From Biomphalaria glabrata (taxonomy: Eukaryota; Mollusca; Gastropoda; Planorbidae): a DNA stretch of 64,000 nucleotides. The notes below the pieces were generated by a model. It worked only from the letters and a program-made list of their open reading frames with translations, made no database searches and had not been told where the DNA came from. Each line of letters begins with the position of its first letter. Within the stretch, counting starts at the first letter, position 1. The position numbers and the translations under genes are program-made. The DNA is taken from positions 46,753,838-46,817,837 of the forward strand of contig NC_074712.1 in assembly GCF_947242115.1 (NCBI RefSeq), read 5' to 3'. Positions 31,790 to 44,488 of the stretch are shown one piece after another.

Positions 31790-32728
31790 TTAGATCTTGT
31801 TTCAATGATTCCATTGGTAGTGAGTTAGATCTTGTTTCAATGATTCCAATTGTAGTAAGTTAGATCTTGTTTCAATGATTCCAATTGTAGTAAGTTAGAT
31901 CTTGTTTCATTGATTCCATTTGTAGTGAGTTAGATCTTGTTTTAATGATTCCATTTGTAGTGAGTTAGATCTTGTTTCAATGATTCCAATTGTAGTAAGT
32001 TAGATCTTGTTTCATTGATTCCATTGGTAGTGAGTTAGATCTTGTTTCAATGATTCCAATTGTAGTAAGTTAGATCTTGTTTCAATGATTCCATTTGTAG
32101 TGAGTTAGATCTTGTGTCAATGATTCCATTGGTAGTGAGTTAGATCTTGTTTCAATGATTCCATTGGTAGTGAGTTAGATCTTGTTTCATTGATTCCATT
32201 GGTAGTGAGTTAGATCTTGTTTCATTGATTCCATTGGTAGTGAGTTAGATCTTGTTTCATTGATTCCATTGGTAGTGAGTTAGATCTTGTTTCATTGATT
32301 CCATTGGTATTGAGTTAGATCTTGTTTCAATGATTCCATTGGTATTGAGTTAGATCTTGTTTCAATGATTCCATTGGTAGTGAGTTAGATCTTGTTTCAT
32401 TGATTCCATTGGTAGTGAGTTAGATCTTGTTTCATTGATTCCATTGGTAGTGAGTTAGATCTTGTTTCAATGATTCCATTTGTATTGAGTTAGATCTTGT
32501 TTCAATGATTCCATTGGTAGTGAGTTAGATCTTGTTTCAATGATTCCATTTGTATTGAGTTAGATCTTGTTTCAATGATTCCATTGGTATTGAGTTAGAT
32601 CTTGTTTCAATGATTCCATTGGTAGTGAGTTAGATCTTGTTTCAATGATTCCATTGGTAGTGAGTTAGATCTTGTTTCAATGATTCCATTGGTAGTGAGT
32701 TAGATCTTGTTTCAATGATTCCATTTGT
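31790..32728. repeat. 35-bp minisatellite, ~27 copies
   Basis: Unit TTAGATCTTGTTTCAATGAT followed by TCCATTGGTAGTGAG. Variants (CAA/CAT, GGTAG/TGTAT) are interleaved along the array, which implies repeated unequal exchange or conversion. Confidence 0.95.
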
Positions 32729-33004
32729 TTCTACATATATCCGCTTACACGTTAAATCTGCGTACATTGTAATAAAAGTCACATTAAGTATTGAAGTTTT
32801 ATTTCATCCAGAAGTTTGTACAAATTTATTCAAATTTCTTGATTACAAATGAAAATACTACACGACTACATTGTTAGAGTTGTGTTCCCTGTTTAAAGTT
32901 ACAAGCCAACGACCGAGGAACAACACTAAATGTTACATGTTCAGGCTCATTTCTCCCAGCTAGCAATGTACTGTACACTTTTTTTTACAATACCTCTTTT
33001 CAGC

Positions 33005-33090
33005 TTGCTAACTCTGTTTGGGTTAAGGGTGGGTGGGCAGACACGGATCTCGAAAACGGCTCAAACGATTTTCCTAGAAATATATCTTTT
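33005..33090 (+). repeat. Interspersed repeat R3 fragment
   Basis: CACGGATCTCGAAAACGGCT followed by CAAACGATTTTCCTAGAAAT. Related stretches occur at 15735-15810 and 45385-45430. Class unknown. Confidence 0.45.
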
Positions 33091-33137
33091 GGAAAATAAT
33101 TACTAGCTAATTAGCCACACAGGGAAAATTCTGGTCA

Positions 33138-33205
33138 ATCCATCCATCTATTCATCCATTCGTTCATCCACACATTTATTTATCAATTCATCCATCCATC
33201 AATGG
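33138..33205. repeat. CATC/CATT-rich microsatellite
   Basis: Imperfect tetranucleotide run of CATC, CATT and TATT words. Confidence 0.7.
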
Positions 33206-34082
33206 ATTGAACAATGAATGTATTGTAGCTCTCCGACAACTTAGTGTTTCTTCTCATCAAATCTTTGGTGGTTACTCAAAAATGTTAGCCAGAAAAAAAA
33301 ACGTAGGGAACTGTAGACTGAACCATACAACAAAGCTCTACAAATATTTAAAAAATTCAGAATTGTAACTACAAGGTAGACCTAAACAGAAGCTAGTGTA
33401 TGTGATACTCTTGTAGAGTTCTGCTTCGACCCTGGCTTTAACAACACCGTATTTATTGGTCCCTAAAAAATTCCCCTTTTATATCTTACTAACTTGCATG
33501 GAACAAAATCAATGAATCTAGTATTGGAGGTACCGTTAGACCATTATAATCATATATTTACATGTACACGCACATACACGAACACATATACTTTAACATG
33601 CACACATGTAGTGTCTTTCTATCTAAAACACATAGGAACCTACATGCACACACACACACTCCTTGAATCTATAGGTAAAATAAGTAGCTAACACACTAAT
33701 CCTCACCAATGGCAATATAAATGTTGTCCACACAATAGAAATGAGCCTATGGAAATAAACTAAAAGACACGACGATAGATTACAAACAGGAACCTGAATT
33801 GATTATAGCGTATTGATTATCACTTATTGATTCTTGAGTTGTGCGTAGATCTTAGATCTTTTAAAATTATTAAACTCCAGGTTCGAATCCGATCAGGATA
33901 TCGGTAGGCCTCCATTCTTTATATTCGGAAGAGCTCGAAGCGACTACCAATATTAACGAATGTTTGCATTAAAAAAAATGTGCTAATAGAAAAACTCCCG
34001 CCCAAGCAACAGGTGAAAGTCAAGTTGACCTTTCATTTTCTTCACTTTTAGGTCTAGTTGTTACGAAGAGGAATACAACTGT

Positions 34083-34785
34083 CAGGGCCGGTCCTACCGA
34101 TTGCGGCCCATGTGAAAGGGAATGCGCGGGGCCCATTTTGGGTTGTGATAATGATAATAAGTGAAAATTAAGATTTGTATTAGAAAATAAATTCGTCTTT
34201 GCCTTTTATTTATACTTTACTAAGTACAAAATCACTGTCAAATTAACATTACGAGCCATCTACAGTAGATAGTAGTTTTCCAACAAAAAGCCGATAAACA
34301 TTTAGATCTGCCTTTTAGATTTACTATCCACTAGCAAAATATAACTTTTGTCTTTTTTTAAGAGGTCGAGATAGATTTAGATCTCTATTTGTATGCCAGG
34401 AACTATAAAAGTAAATTTAGTATTTGAACTTATTGTTTTGATTAAAATTCGCCTTACTATTATATTTTTATTAAATGATAGCTGACAGTGCCGGTTTTTT
34501 TTTAATCGCGAGTAGGATTGGCGTTGTCCATATTTAATGACACCCCGAAATGACAATTTCGTCTGTTTTTAAGGAGATAAGCATGAGTTTTCAGAAGATT
34601 TTAATAATTTCAGATTTTCATGACTTTTTCGTATATTTTACAATTTCAGGACAATTCCAGGAACCCTCTAATAATAAGTTAAAATGGTTTAATTTAATAA
34701 TTTACACCTAGAATTCGCGCGAGGCCTATGAAAGTTCGGGGCCCACTGCGGCCGCACAGGTTGCAGTGGCCTAAGACCGGCCCTG
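34083..34785 (-). mobile_element. hAT-like MITE, CAGGGCCGG family, both ends present
   Basis: Perfect 11-bp TIRs, CAGGGCCGGTC and GACCGGCCCTG, bound a 703-bp element homologous (inverted) to 18607-19025. No convincing 8-bp duplication is visible; the right side abuts a LINE tail at 34789, so the flank may have been rearranged. Confidence 0.7.
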
Positions 34786-34788
34786 ACG

Positions 34789-34840
34789 ATCTTCTTTTTT
34801 GAAGTAACGTCTGTATTATATAAGATAAGATAAGATGATC
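34789..34840 (+). mobile_element. LINE family A 3' tail
   Basis: ATCTTCTTTTTTGAAGTAAC, GTCTGTATTATATAAG and two further ATAAG units, the same 3' UTR and tail as the LINE end at 15831-16270. Confidence 0.65.
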
Positions 34841-36283
34841 TAGAATTTAGATCCATTCTAGTTGGTTACCCGCACCAATGGAGAGCTAGAACGAGAGAAC
34901 TAATAAAGGATCGTTCAATTTGTTTGTTTTGAAAGAGGAAACACCTTCATTTATTCATCAATTAAAGACGAAAGACAAACAAATAAACTAAAAAATAAAT
35001 CAGTTATCATCTAAAAACTGTCTCACTATTTTAACGAAATTAAAAAAAAACATTATTTTATTACTGATTATAGCAAAAGATTTTATTTAAGATTTTTTTT
35101 TACACCCACACAAACTAATTTATACAAATACTTTTTCTTAGCATTACTTGGCGTCTAGTAGTTATTTTCGTAAATAATTATCAAAATAATATTGAAAAAA
35201 AAAAAATTGCGTTTTTACTATATCCCCCCCCCCCTCCCACATACACAAATTAACCCCCCCCCCCCACCGCTCCCGTTATCAAAGCTATTGTTGACAACAT
35301 TGTCATTTTTGCTGTTGCTGTCAACCAGTGGAATCAACAAGACAACCTTACAATGCCAGACCCTCTTTATTTACCTCAGTTTACTCTGTTGCCTCGGTAC
35401 GAACAGGTAGACCGCTCAATCCTCGCTGCGTGGACCCATTCTGGAACACGTCTGGCAGTGGCACGCACACATACACACAGTGGAGGGAAACTGATCACAG
35501 GCGGACCGGCTCCCGCGCCTCGTTGAATTGTGTGTTCTGGACTTGGTCTGAACTTTCTTGCATAATTAATTCAAGAAAGCTAGGAAAAGTGTGACTACAA
35601 TATTTTTTTTTTACAGTTTTAACTCTAGCCTTTAAAAAAAAAAGTAAATTGTAGATATTTTGTATTGTGATACAACTTCTAAAACAAAGCGAAACACGAC
35701 AGAGGCGATTGTAGGTCACTGGAATACAAGTTTGGACTAGCGCTACAGGTGATCAGCTGTAGGTTTAAAAAGTAAAAGAATGTCACTTGAGTTTTAACTG
35801 AAGCCGAAGAGAGAGATAGAGAGTTCAGACACAACATCAGTAAGTATAGACTAGATCTGTAAGTAATTTGTCATAGAAACACATAATTATTTTCAGTTAA
35901 TGAAACAACAACAGACTTTAGTCTGGCCATTAATTTCTCTACAAGCCATTGATACCGACTTGTCTAATGCTGTTGGATTATATTACAAGACTAAATCTTT
36001 ATTGTTTCTGACAGCCATATGCTGAATAAGAAACAATATATGAATACCCTATAAACAGAAATATAACAGGTATAAAAAACAACAACAATAATTTCTAAGC
36101 GACTTCTTTTATAATGTAGTGAAGTTCTTAAAGCCACTACAGGCAGACTAAAGACAGACAACAGACAGACTACAGACACTCCAGCAGAAGGCAAGTCTAC
36201 TAACCTCTGTACTAACTACAAACATGTATAAACGTTTAATAAGGCCTCTAACGTTGACTTGTAATATTGACGAGAAACAAAGT
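34841..36283. other. Intergenic, a GC-richer island near 35330-35530
   Basis: A GC-richer stretch around 35330-35530 stands out in AT-rich DNA, but no coding family is recognised in it. Homopolymer C runs are near 35224 and 35255. Confidence 0.35.
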
Positions 36284-36430
36284 GTGGGAGCCAAGAGTTA
36301 ATTTGTGGGAGCTAAGAGTTAATTTGTGGGAGCTAAGAGTTAATTTGTGGGAGCTAAGAGTTAATTTGTGGGAGCTAAGAGTTAATTTGTGGGAGCTAAC
36401 AGTTAATTTGTGGGAGCTAAGAGTTAATTC
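36284..36430. repeat. 21-bp minisatellite, 7 copies
   Basis: Unit GTGGGAGCTAAGAGTTAATT plus T, exactly seven times (147 bp), with one-base variants in the first and sixth copies. Confidence 0.95.
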
Positions 36431-36819
36431 AACTATAAACTAAACAAGTTGAACCTACTATAACTTTTGTTATCTATTTACTTAGTCATGCCTTTTAATG
36501 CTGTTGTGTGTGTGTGAAAATAACGACAAACTGGTTTCTGTCTTAATCCCAACAAACTCTTCAAAGATGTCAGTTGTTCTCTTACATTACACAGTCTCTG
36601 CAGCCTATCAGATCTACTTTGGCCTCGGCACACTTTTTTAGTCAAATCTTTATTAGCTGTGTTGCTTCATAAACATTTATTACCTTAAATAATTTCATTC
36701 ATTGATCTCTGTTGATACGTGATCAAGCCAATCCGACTGTTCCTCAGTACGATACACAAAGAAGTATAAATACTATATGTAACTTGTATGCACAAGAACT
36801 GTCACATTATTTATCATTT

Positions 36820-37062
36820 ATTTTATTTATTGGCCTCCTTCAGTCGTAGAGCGGCTTTGGTCCATCTCAGAGCACACTTCCTCATGTGGCTGTGGAGACC
36901 TATATTGGAGAGACACTCCCGTACACAGATAGCGCAGGTTAAGGGGGCTTTCGCTTTGGTGGTAGAGGAGCTGACCATTTTTCGCATGGCACGCTTTTCT
37001 TCTAGAGCTAAGCCTATGTTTTTTCGCTGTCCATAGCTTTCTTGGTCACTGACTCTCCCCAT
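36820..37062 (-). mobile_element. LINE C-terminus with zinc finger, family B
   Basis: The minus strand encodes LALEEKRAMRKMVSSSTTKA, then a C2HC-type finger (CAIC...IGLHSHMRKC) and a basic tail, ALRWTKAALRLKEANK. Such a finger after the RT domain closes many LINE ORF2 proteins. The 61.1-61.9 kb copy belongs to the same family. Truncated upstream. Confidence 0.65.
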
Positions 37063-37165
37063 CTAGTGCGGTCTAGGACGTAATCATCTTCTTTTTTTAA
37101 ATAACGTCTGTATTTTATAAGATAAGATAAGATTAGATTTGGTTTTCATATTTTGTTATTTTTTC
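37063..37165 (+). mobile_element. LINE family A 3' tail, left arm of an inverted pair
   Basis: GACGTAATCATCTTC, AACGTCTGTATTTTATAAG and ATAAG units, then TTTGGTTTTCATATTTTG. It is mirrored by 37380-37483. Confidence 0.6.
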
Positions 37166-37379
37166 ATATTTATTTTTTTCTTTATTAACATTATAGCAGT
37201 GTATTTGTGTGTATCAATGTGATATAAATAGTCTCCAGGTAATTATGTATGAATTTGTGTTGCAATTTATTACTCTGGGATGGACATATTTTAACTGACA
37301 AGGCGGTGAATTTTAATCATTATAAACCAAAAAGAAAAATGGTTTTCGACATCGCGATACCACAATAAGGAAAACTTGA

Positions 37380-37483
37380 CAGTAAAAACAGAACAAATTA
37401 TGAAAACCTAATCTTATCTTATCTTATCTTATCAAACACAGACGTTAATTAAAAAAAAAACGAAGATGATGTACGTAATCTCT
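37380..37483 (-). mobile_element. LINE family A 3' tail, right arm of an inverted pair
   Basis: The minus strand reads ATCATCTTCG, AACGTCTGTGTTTGATAAG and ATAAG units, then AGGTTTTCATAATTTG. Homology to the left arm extends past the LINE tail into shared flanking words. Confidence 0.6.
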
Positions 37484-38141
37484 TAGAGATTAAACGACCA
37501 TGGACATTATTTGCTGTTATATCAACCAAGCGGATAGTGACAACTGACTTCACAAACACATTCGAGTCCCCAAACATCCTGAAGAAGATTCTCGTTGCCT
37601 GTCAGAGGACAGTACTGCTGCAGACCTGCCACATCACCAGAAAATTCCTCAGTGGACACTGTTGAGGGGAGACTACACTGAATTTTGTTTCCCTTTAACG
37701 TAGTTCTAGTCCATTTTCTCCTCAACAGCTATAGACCTAAAAGCCGATAGAAAGCTATACAGTTCATAACCCAGATGTCTTTGTAGGCTAACTGAACTCC
37801 TGAAATGGTTACAAATACACGTAAGCCTCTACATTTAGTGGATACAAATCCAGTTTGCGATGAACAAAATAATGCGTATACTAATGCTGAGAACGTTTGA
37901 ATTGTTTCGTTAAAATCAAAACTATAACTTCACTTGACGATTATAAGGGATTCTCTTCGATTCCGAGGATTAATGGCGAGTAGATCATTTCATAGGACTA
38001 CACAAACCTAGTTGCAACTTATCATAAAAGAACATTGGATAGGATATTTATTCATTCATAATAGACATAAGGTTTCATTACTTCGGTTTATGATTCAGTG
38101 CAATTGTAATGAAGAACATGTTTCTAGACTCCTCGCTCTCT

Positions 38142-38260
38142 CTTTCTTTTTTTTCTCGTTCTTTCTCTCTTTCTTGCTCCCTCTCCCACACATTCTTTCC
38201 TCACTCACACACACACAATTTCTCTTTCACTCTTTTCTTATTTTTTTTTCTCAAGCCAAA
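38142..38260. repeat. CT-rich low-complexity tract
   Basis: TCTTTC and CTCTCT runs with short CACACA. Confidence 0.8.
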
Positions 38261-38802
38261 AAAGTTGGCACTGACTGCAAGGTATGTCACTAAAGATCGA
38301 ACTACTTAGACTTTGGTGTGTCTGAATTATTTACTTCACTCTCCCACCTCAGTGCTCTGGAGCGCTGTCAATATAACCTTTCTGTGTAAATAATTCTGAA
38401 GGCTATGTCTTAGATGCCATCATATAAAAGTAAGTAAAAGTTTCCGCACTGGAACAATCGATAAGTACAGTCAATATAAGACCTTTTTTTTCCCCCTAAG
38501 TTTTTTTCCCTCTCAAACTGTTTTAATTCCTCGCCAACTAAGCAGAATTAAATGAGGATTTTAAAAAATGGCCTACTTATAAGGTTTATAATCGCTATCA
38601 TAAACGGTCTAATTATTAGTGAATTGGCATGGCATCTCTGGATGGATCTTTGTTGTTATTTTGTTCATCGATACACAGCGCGCGCACACACACACACAGT
38701 AAAAGAACTGATTTCAAATTCATGAGAGTATTCTTCTAATATTAATGTTGTAGTGTGCGATAAATTTGTATCAGATTCAGATGATTTGTCATTGTCATAT
38801 GT

Positions 38803-39068
38803 CATCAGACATCAAATAATTGTTCATTGTCATAACATGTCATCAGATATCAAATGATTGTTCATTGTCATAACATGTCATCAGATATCAAATGATTGTT
38901 CATTGTCATAACATGTCATCAGATATCAAATGATTGTTCATTGTCATAACATGTCATCAGATATCAAATGATTGTTCATTGTCATAACATGTCATCAGAT
39001 ATCAAATGATTGTTCATTGTCATAACATGTCATCATATATCAACTGGTTGGTCAGTGTCATAATATGT
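38803..39068. repeat. 38-bp minisatellite, 7 copies
   Basis: Unit CATCAGATATCAAATGATTG plus TTCATTGTCATAACATGT. The outer copies are diverged and the inner ones identical. Confidence 0.95.
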
Positions 39069-40005
39069 TTTTAGTATACAAATGTCTTAGGAGCGACGAA
39101 AGATTTCCTTAACCAGGCAACACGCAGCTTATAGATTTAATAATTTATGGCCATTTTTGTAGAGGTTTGATGAAAATGACAAAGTTGGTGTAGACATACT
39201 TATCACAATGCTAGGTCTATTATTTTTATTTAGGCTAAAACTTAACATTTGGCAATACCTCGATCAAAAAAATAAAATCTTACTAAAGATTAGGCACACT
39301 TCGGTTATTATGCTTTTAAATCAATATTTCATAACAATAATACTATTATTAAAGAAACAAAGTGTGCTAAAACGAACATATTTACGTTCGTATATTTGAT
39401 TGAAGTTTGAATTGCTTTGAAACTACGTAATTCTTGAAGCTATGCGTCATTGCGCTTCTAGTCCGATACGCGTATTTCTCCACCAATTTCTACTCTAGTA
39501 GTTTCGACGACGAGTTATCTATCTTTCACGCTCAAATTCTCGCTCAATTCCCTAGTCCCATTAAGAATCGGACGTCAATCTAGGATATCAGATTATCTTT
39601 GGACGTCAATCTAGGATATCAGATTATCTTTGGACGTGATGAAACATGTGAAGAATAAAAACGTCTAGTGGACTGCTCCCATCTCCCCAGAGGACTAACA
39701 CACGTGACGCGTTGACCTCTAGTGCTAGTACCGCATTATCACCCCTACACTAATAACTTGTGCTGTGTGTTGAAGACAGATCCAGGACCAGGGGTGAAGT
39801 CTCTCATGTCACAAAGACTGGAACCTCTTCCCATTACTCACTACCATGTAATGTATACTTTACATAGTACATGAGTTAAATGTATTGTGATGTATATATA
39901 GAGCTAAATTGTTCCGTATTAACGCCAGTAATGAAGTAATAGTTTGTTTTTAAGTGAAGTTCAAATAGGTTTAGTGCATGAACAACATATGTACACAAAT
40001 GTAGA
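39069..40005. other. Intergenic, one 31-bp direct duplication
   Basis: GGACGTCAATCTAGGATATC plus AGATTATCTTT occurs twice near 39568-39637. No gene recognised. Confidence 0.4.
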
Positions 40006-40172
40006 CCTTATCTTATCATTTACAGACGTTACTTCTTCAGAGAAGATAATTACGTCCTACGTGTATCCACGTGTCAGCCTAGTCGTGCATGTTAATTAGA
40101 GACTTGATTTTCCTGGCTGATTCAGGCAACCCGTTTCATGCTCTAATGGCACTAGTGAAGAGGGAGCACTAA
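40006..40172 (-). mobile_element. LINE family A 3' end fragment
   Basis: From CTTATCTTATC through CAGACGTTACTTCTTCAG and ACGTCCTACG, then TTCCTGGCTGATTCAGGCAA, which matches the LINE end at 15840-16000 in the same orientation. Confidence 0.65.
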
Positions 40173-41343
40173 TAAAGAAGTATGCATATCAAATATAGGA
40201 GTGTAACCCACTTAGAAACAATGTCATCAATCAGTTGATAGTTCATTATTGGCTTTTTGTTTTGTCAATGAATCCTATCATTCTTTCCTTATTTTACAAT
40301 TTACATGAACACAAAGTGATTTTAAAGGACGTTGAACTTAAAGCTATCAAGCATGATACGCGAATTGGAATTGGGAAAAAAAAAAGGTATGGACTCAAGC
40401 GGGTGGAATCGGTTCAAGTATTTTGGATCGATAAATGCGTATCGATACAGCATTTGTTAACCAACTTTATAGCGCCTTGAATTTGTCGATGGCCGATTAA
40501 TTGATTGTGGACCGGTAGCAGACGTCAGCAAAAAGAAAAGCTCAGACTGTGCTGTGTTTAAACACGTATTTAAGTCTACCCGGCATATACCCGGCGTAAG
40601 TCAGAGAAGCCCGCGTTATTTGATTGTGTAACAGCTGACAATGTATCAATCGTGCCACTGAGGTAGGTTTGAGCGTCTGGGCCTACAAGATAAATAGTTC
40701 CAGTAAATTTGTCCGCCACTATTTCACAATGGATTGAAAGAACGTGGTAGTTCCTTACCTAAAGAGCGCGAACAAATCACTTTTCTGTTAAAACATTTCA
40801 ATTAAACACACATCTGACAATTATTATTTTTTTTAGCTAGCAATCTATACGATTGAATTCAACCATAATTTTTTAATTGTTAGCATATTTCATACTTCGA
40901 CTTTTGAGATTTTGCGAGACTTGTGCCTCGGTAAAACCTTGTGTACTTATCCTTTATGATGCTGCTAATGTTTACATATAGTTGTCAAGTTTATAAATCA
41001 GCTATTTAGTATAAAAAAAAACAACAAAAAACTTTTAGACAAACGTCTCTTACTTGGCTGGCTTCCTGTTTCTCGGGCTGGAAGAGAGGTGTGTGTGTGT
41101 GTGTGTGGGGGGGGGGTGAACATTGTGATAGGGGAGAGAAGCACGTCGTTCTAGTTCTATTTTAGTAGTTTGGTGAAAGTGTTTTTTTTCTTTGGACATA
41201 AATCTAGGCCTTATTTGCTTGATCAACTTGGCGCTTGGTTTTTTTGTTTGTGTGTGGTCTAATGACGATTCGCTGGTGAAAGGGATTCAACAATAAAGCG
41301 TGGCGTCGCAACTATCGTTAGTAACTAAAACTATTTATAAAAT
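40173..41343. other. Intergenic, no recognised gene
   Basis: A slightly GC-richer block near 40500-40680 and a GT/G run near 41090-41120. Nothing identifiable. Confidence 0.35.
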
Positions 41344-41473
41344 CAGACTTATCTTATCAAAATGTTCCTCAGACTTATCTTATCAAAATGTTCCTCAGAC
41401 TTATCTTATCAAAATGTTCCTCAGACTTATCTTATCAAAATGTTCCTCAGACTTATCATATCAAAATGTTCCT
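41344..41473. repeat. 26-bp minisatellite, 5 copies
   Basis: Unit CAGACTTATCTTATCAAAAT plus GTTCCT. The words CTTATCTTATC equal the LINE family A tail, so the array may have grown from such a tail. Confidence 0.9.
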
Positions 41474-42239
41474 CTAACTAGTTCTAGTTTCTAATGAAAG
41501 AAAAATGTGAAACACAATTCGCCCATCGTTCTACCTAGTTAATAATTCACGCACTCGAATTGTGGAGCTCTTTGGCTAGGCCTATGACGTGTTTTTTTAC
41601 ATTCATTTCTCTGTTGTTGTTTTTTCCAGTGTGTGAGGGGGGGGGGGAATCAATATTTGGCCTACACTTTGATACGCATTTTACTCCCCCCCCCCCAACC
41701 CCATTTTTTAAATTCATTTCAGGAATGTTTATTTTATTTTTATTTATTTATTATTATTTTTTTTTGCTGGTAGTTTTGAAAAGGGGGTCGGGAAACTGAT
41801 ATTGTCTCACGCTTTTGGTAACTAACTACTAACTAGTTTCCCTGAAAAGTGTTAACAAAGTTTCACACAATTTTTTTTTCTGGAAAATACTAATGGAACT
41901 AGGAACTACAGCCTGCCCAATTCCATTTCTATTTTCTACTACATGTTTATAAAGTCATACCTATAAATTACCTTAAATACAATACAGCTTTGACTCAAGT
42001 TAGATATTTGTGCAACGTCTCGAAAATAAAGCGAACTTACTTTTAATTACTATAAACTAATAAATAAATTATGTACAGGTTTTTAATAGACATGACTAGT
42101 CCGTATACCTGACGTACCAACGAATATAATTTTCTTCTTAATATTTATAGTCATCTAATGTAAAATGTAGCCCTGACTATTGTCACATTGGCAGGATAAC
42201 TATATAAAACATTTAAATGTTTTTTTTTCAAAGGTAAAA

Positions 42240-42690
42240 TGTAAAGTTTGCACAAGTAATTAAAACCCCCACTACATTCAGAAGACATAAAGTAGCCAAT
42301 GCACATATTTGCACAAAGCTTATATCAACTCTATTTGTCTGGTTCAATACTTGATTACGTTATTTCATTGGCGTACACAATATACTCATCTATTTTTTTT
42401 AAAAATAGTTAATTTACTACTGGTTGTTAATTATTTTGTTTGATAACAACAGGGAAATTACTCCTTCAGTTTTCACAGCTATGGTTAAATATGTCGGATT
42501 TTGTCCTCTTAATAATTGTACACCAACTCTCTTATCAAGTTGAAAACACTTATTTATTGCACGTAACAAAACATGAATCAATTTGAAAATTAACTAATTA
42601 GTGATGTAATTATTGGGGATTCATTATTTTGTTTGATAACGAAAAAGAGAAACAACTTCTACATTATTGAGATATATTGTGGTAAGTTCG
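42240..42690 (+). repeat. Interspersed repeat family R2 (two partial copies)
   Basis: GCACAAAGCTTATATCAACT with TCTATTTGTCTGG, and twice AATTAACTAATTAGTGATG-like and CATTATTTTGTTTGATAAC words, matching 20493-20830. Confidence 0.45.
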
Positions 42691-43804
42691 GAGTTCTTCT
42701 TATTTAAGTTTTTTTTTTTTAAAAGGATTTGTATGCTACCCGCTTGAGTATGACAGTGAATTCTTAATTGCATTTTAACGATGTAAACGTGACGGACAAA
42801 TGGTTGACAATTTGTTGCCTACGGGGACCTCTAAAGATGACGTGTCACTCGCTCTAACATGTAGCCCTCCTCTTCGTCACCGTGCGTAATAAATCAACAT
42901 ATAGGGAAGAGAAATACAAAGTCAACTACTAGACATTCTCTTGACATGTCGAACCAATAGTGAGAACCATCTCTTGTGAGCCAAGTGAAACATTTTTGTC
43001 GGGAACGAATTGTCGTTGAACCAGTTTTGAGTGAACACTTGCCGTGACACCACATTTGTTAGGGGCAACATGGGGCTGGCTGACACCTATTGGAACAGGG
43101 AATTGTTGGGTCACAACTGAAAACTATTTTACAACTTTTTTTTTTTTTGATCGTATTTCTGGGCTGTTCGATTTCCTCTGTGAATCGGTTAAATCATACG
43201 TTCATGAAGTTCTTAAAATGCAGGTTTTAACAAATGTTTCAGTTGCTGGTGGTTGTTATTCCAGGCTATATCTACGTTTTAGAACTTAGTTACAAAATGT
43301 GTGTGCCAAACAGTTCAATGTGTTGCCTAGATCTACACTTCTACAATCTTATTGTTATATCATGGACTTATTGGTTGACATGTTAGGCACCTATTAATTA
43401 CCAAATCCCTCCCCCCCCCCAACAACCTAGATGTAGATCTACTATGCCAGGTGTTTCATGAGACTCTATGGATTGATTGTTGTCACACGAATCACTTTTT
43501 TTCCCGTCAGATCTTGCAAAACTTCGCTGTAGTGATTGAAGACTTGTGCTCGCACACGACTATTGTGTGATTTGATATGCCCCCGCACGATAATTGTGAC
43601 GGCACCAAAGGCGGTCCCCCGCGTCTCCATTTACCCTCCCCCTAACCCACCCCCTTCCCAATCTCCATTTCCTATGAACAGGAAAGTAGTTGATCTGCTA
43701 GTTAGCAGCCCCTTCAAAACAATGACGTCAGCCAACTTCCGGGCCAAGCGTGAAAAGTCTTCAACCAAACGCAAAGCACTACTGAACGGGTCGTTGGTTT
43801 AAGG

Positions 43805-44480
43805 CAGTGATTCCCAAAGTGGTCTATATAGACCCCCAGGGATTTACGAAGACTTCCAAGGGGTCTACGAAATTGAAAAGATAAATTGGGGGTCTATGAG
43901 ATGTCCACAGGGGTCTACGATAATATATTTCATTTAAGCAGGTCGTGACTTTAATTTTTACACTCCATTAATGTAGGCTAATTATTTTATACACTAATAT
44001 ATGATTTATACCTTGGTAAATCCTTTAAATATTTATCCTGCTAATCAAACCAAAGAACTGTTGTATTTATTATATTTACTTATTTAAAAAGCTTAATTTG
44101 TTTTCTACATGAAACAGATGTTCAACAAATTGAAATGTAGACCGTCCAGCGTTGATCTAAAACTGGTATTTATTCCTTCCTTGTCAAACAATCAGTTGCC
44201 TAAGTGTTTTTTTTTTATAATGATACGAACCAATTACACTGAAGTATCATCTGAGACAATGCTACCCTGACAAAATAGATACAGATTTGAAAACTTTCAA
44301 ACACTCAAAGATAAAGTTCTGAATAGACCCACAAATCTCTCTTGACATCATATAGAGAAGACGATAGAGATACAAAAAAAATTGCAAAAAAAAAAAGCAA
44401 TACAAGTTAAGCAGGGGGTCTACTGAAAAGCAGAAAACATGGCAAGGGGTCTACGAGACAAAAAAGTTTGGGAACCACTG
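43805..44480 (+). mobile_element. Non-autonomous hAT (MITE) with 8-bp TSD
   Basis: Ends CAGTGATTCCCAAA and TTTGGGAACCACTG are flanked by the perfect 8-bp duplication GTTTAAGG (43797-43804 and 44481-44488). The 676-bp interior repeats GGGGTCTACGA words and has no transposase. A partial relative is at 24226-24343. Confidence 0.85.
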
Positions 44481-44488
44481 GTTTAAGG

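Noticed and set aside
33872-33890. Perfect B-box-like GGTTCGAATCC suggesting a tRNA
   Set aside because: No A box or cloverleaf arms at proper spacing; at best a SINE scrap.
31790-39068. Regular direct repeats resembling a CRISPR array
   Set aside because: Units are contiguous with no unique spacers, in an intron-bearing animal genome; they are minisatellites.
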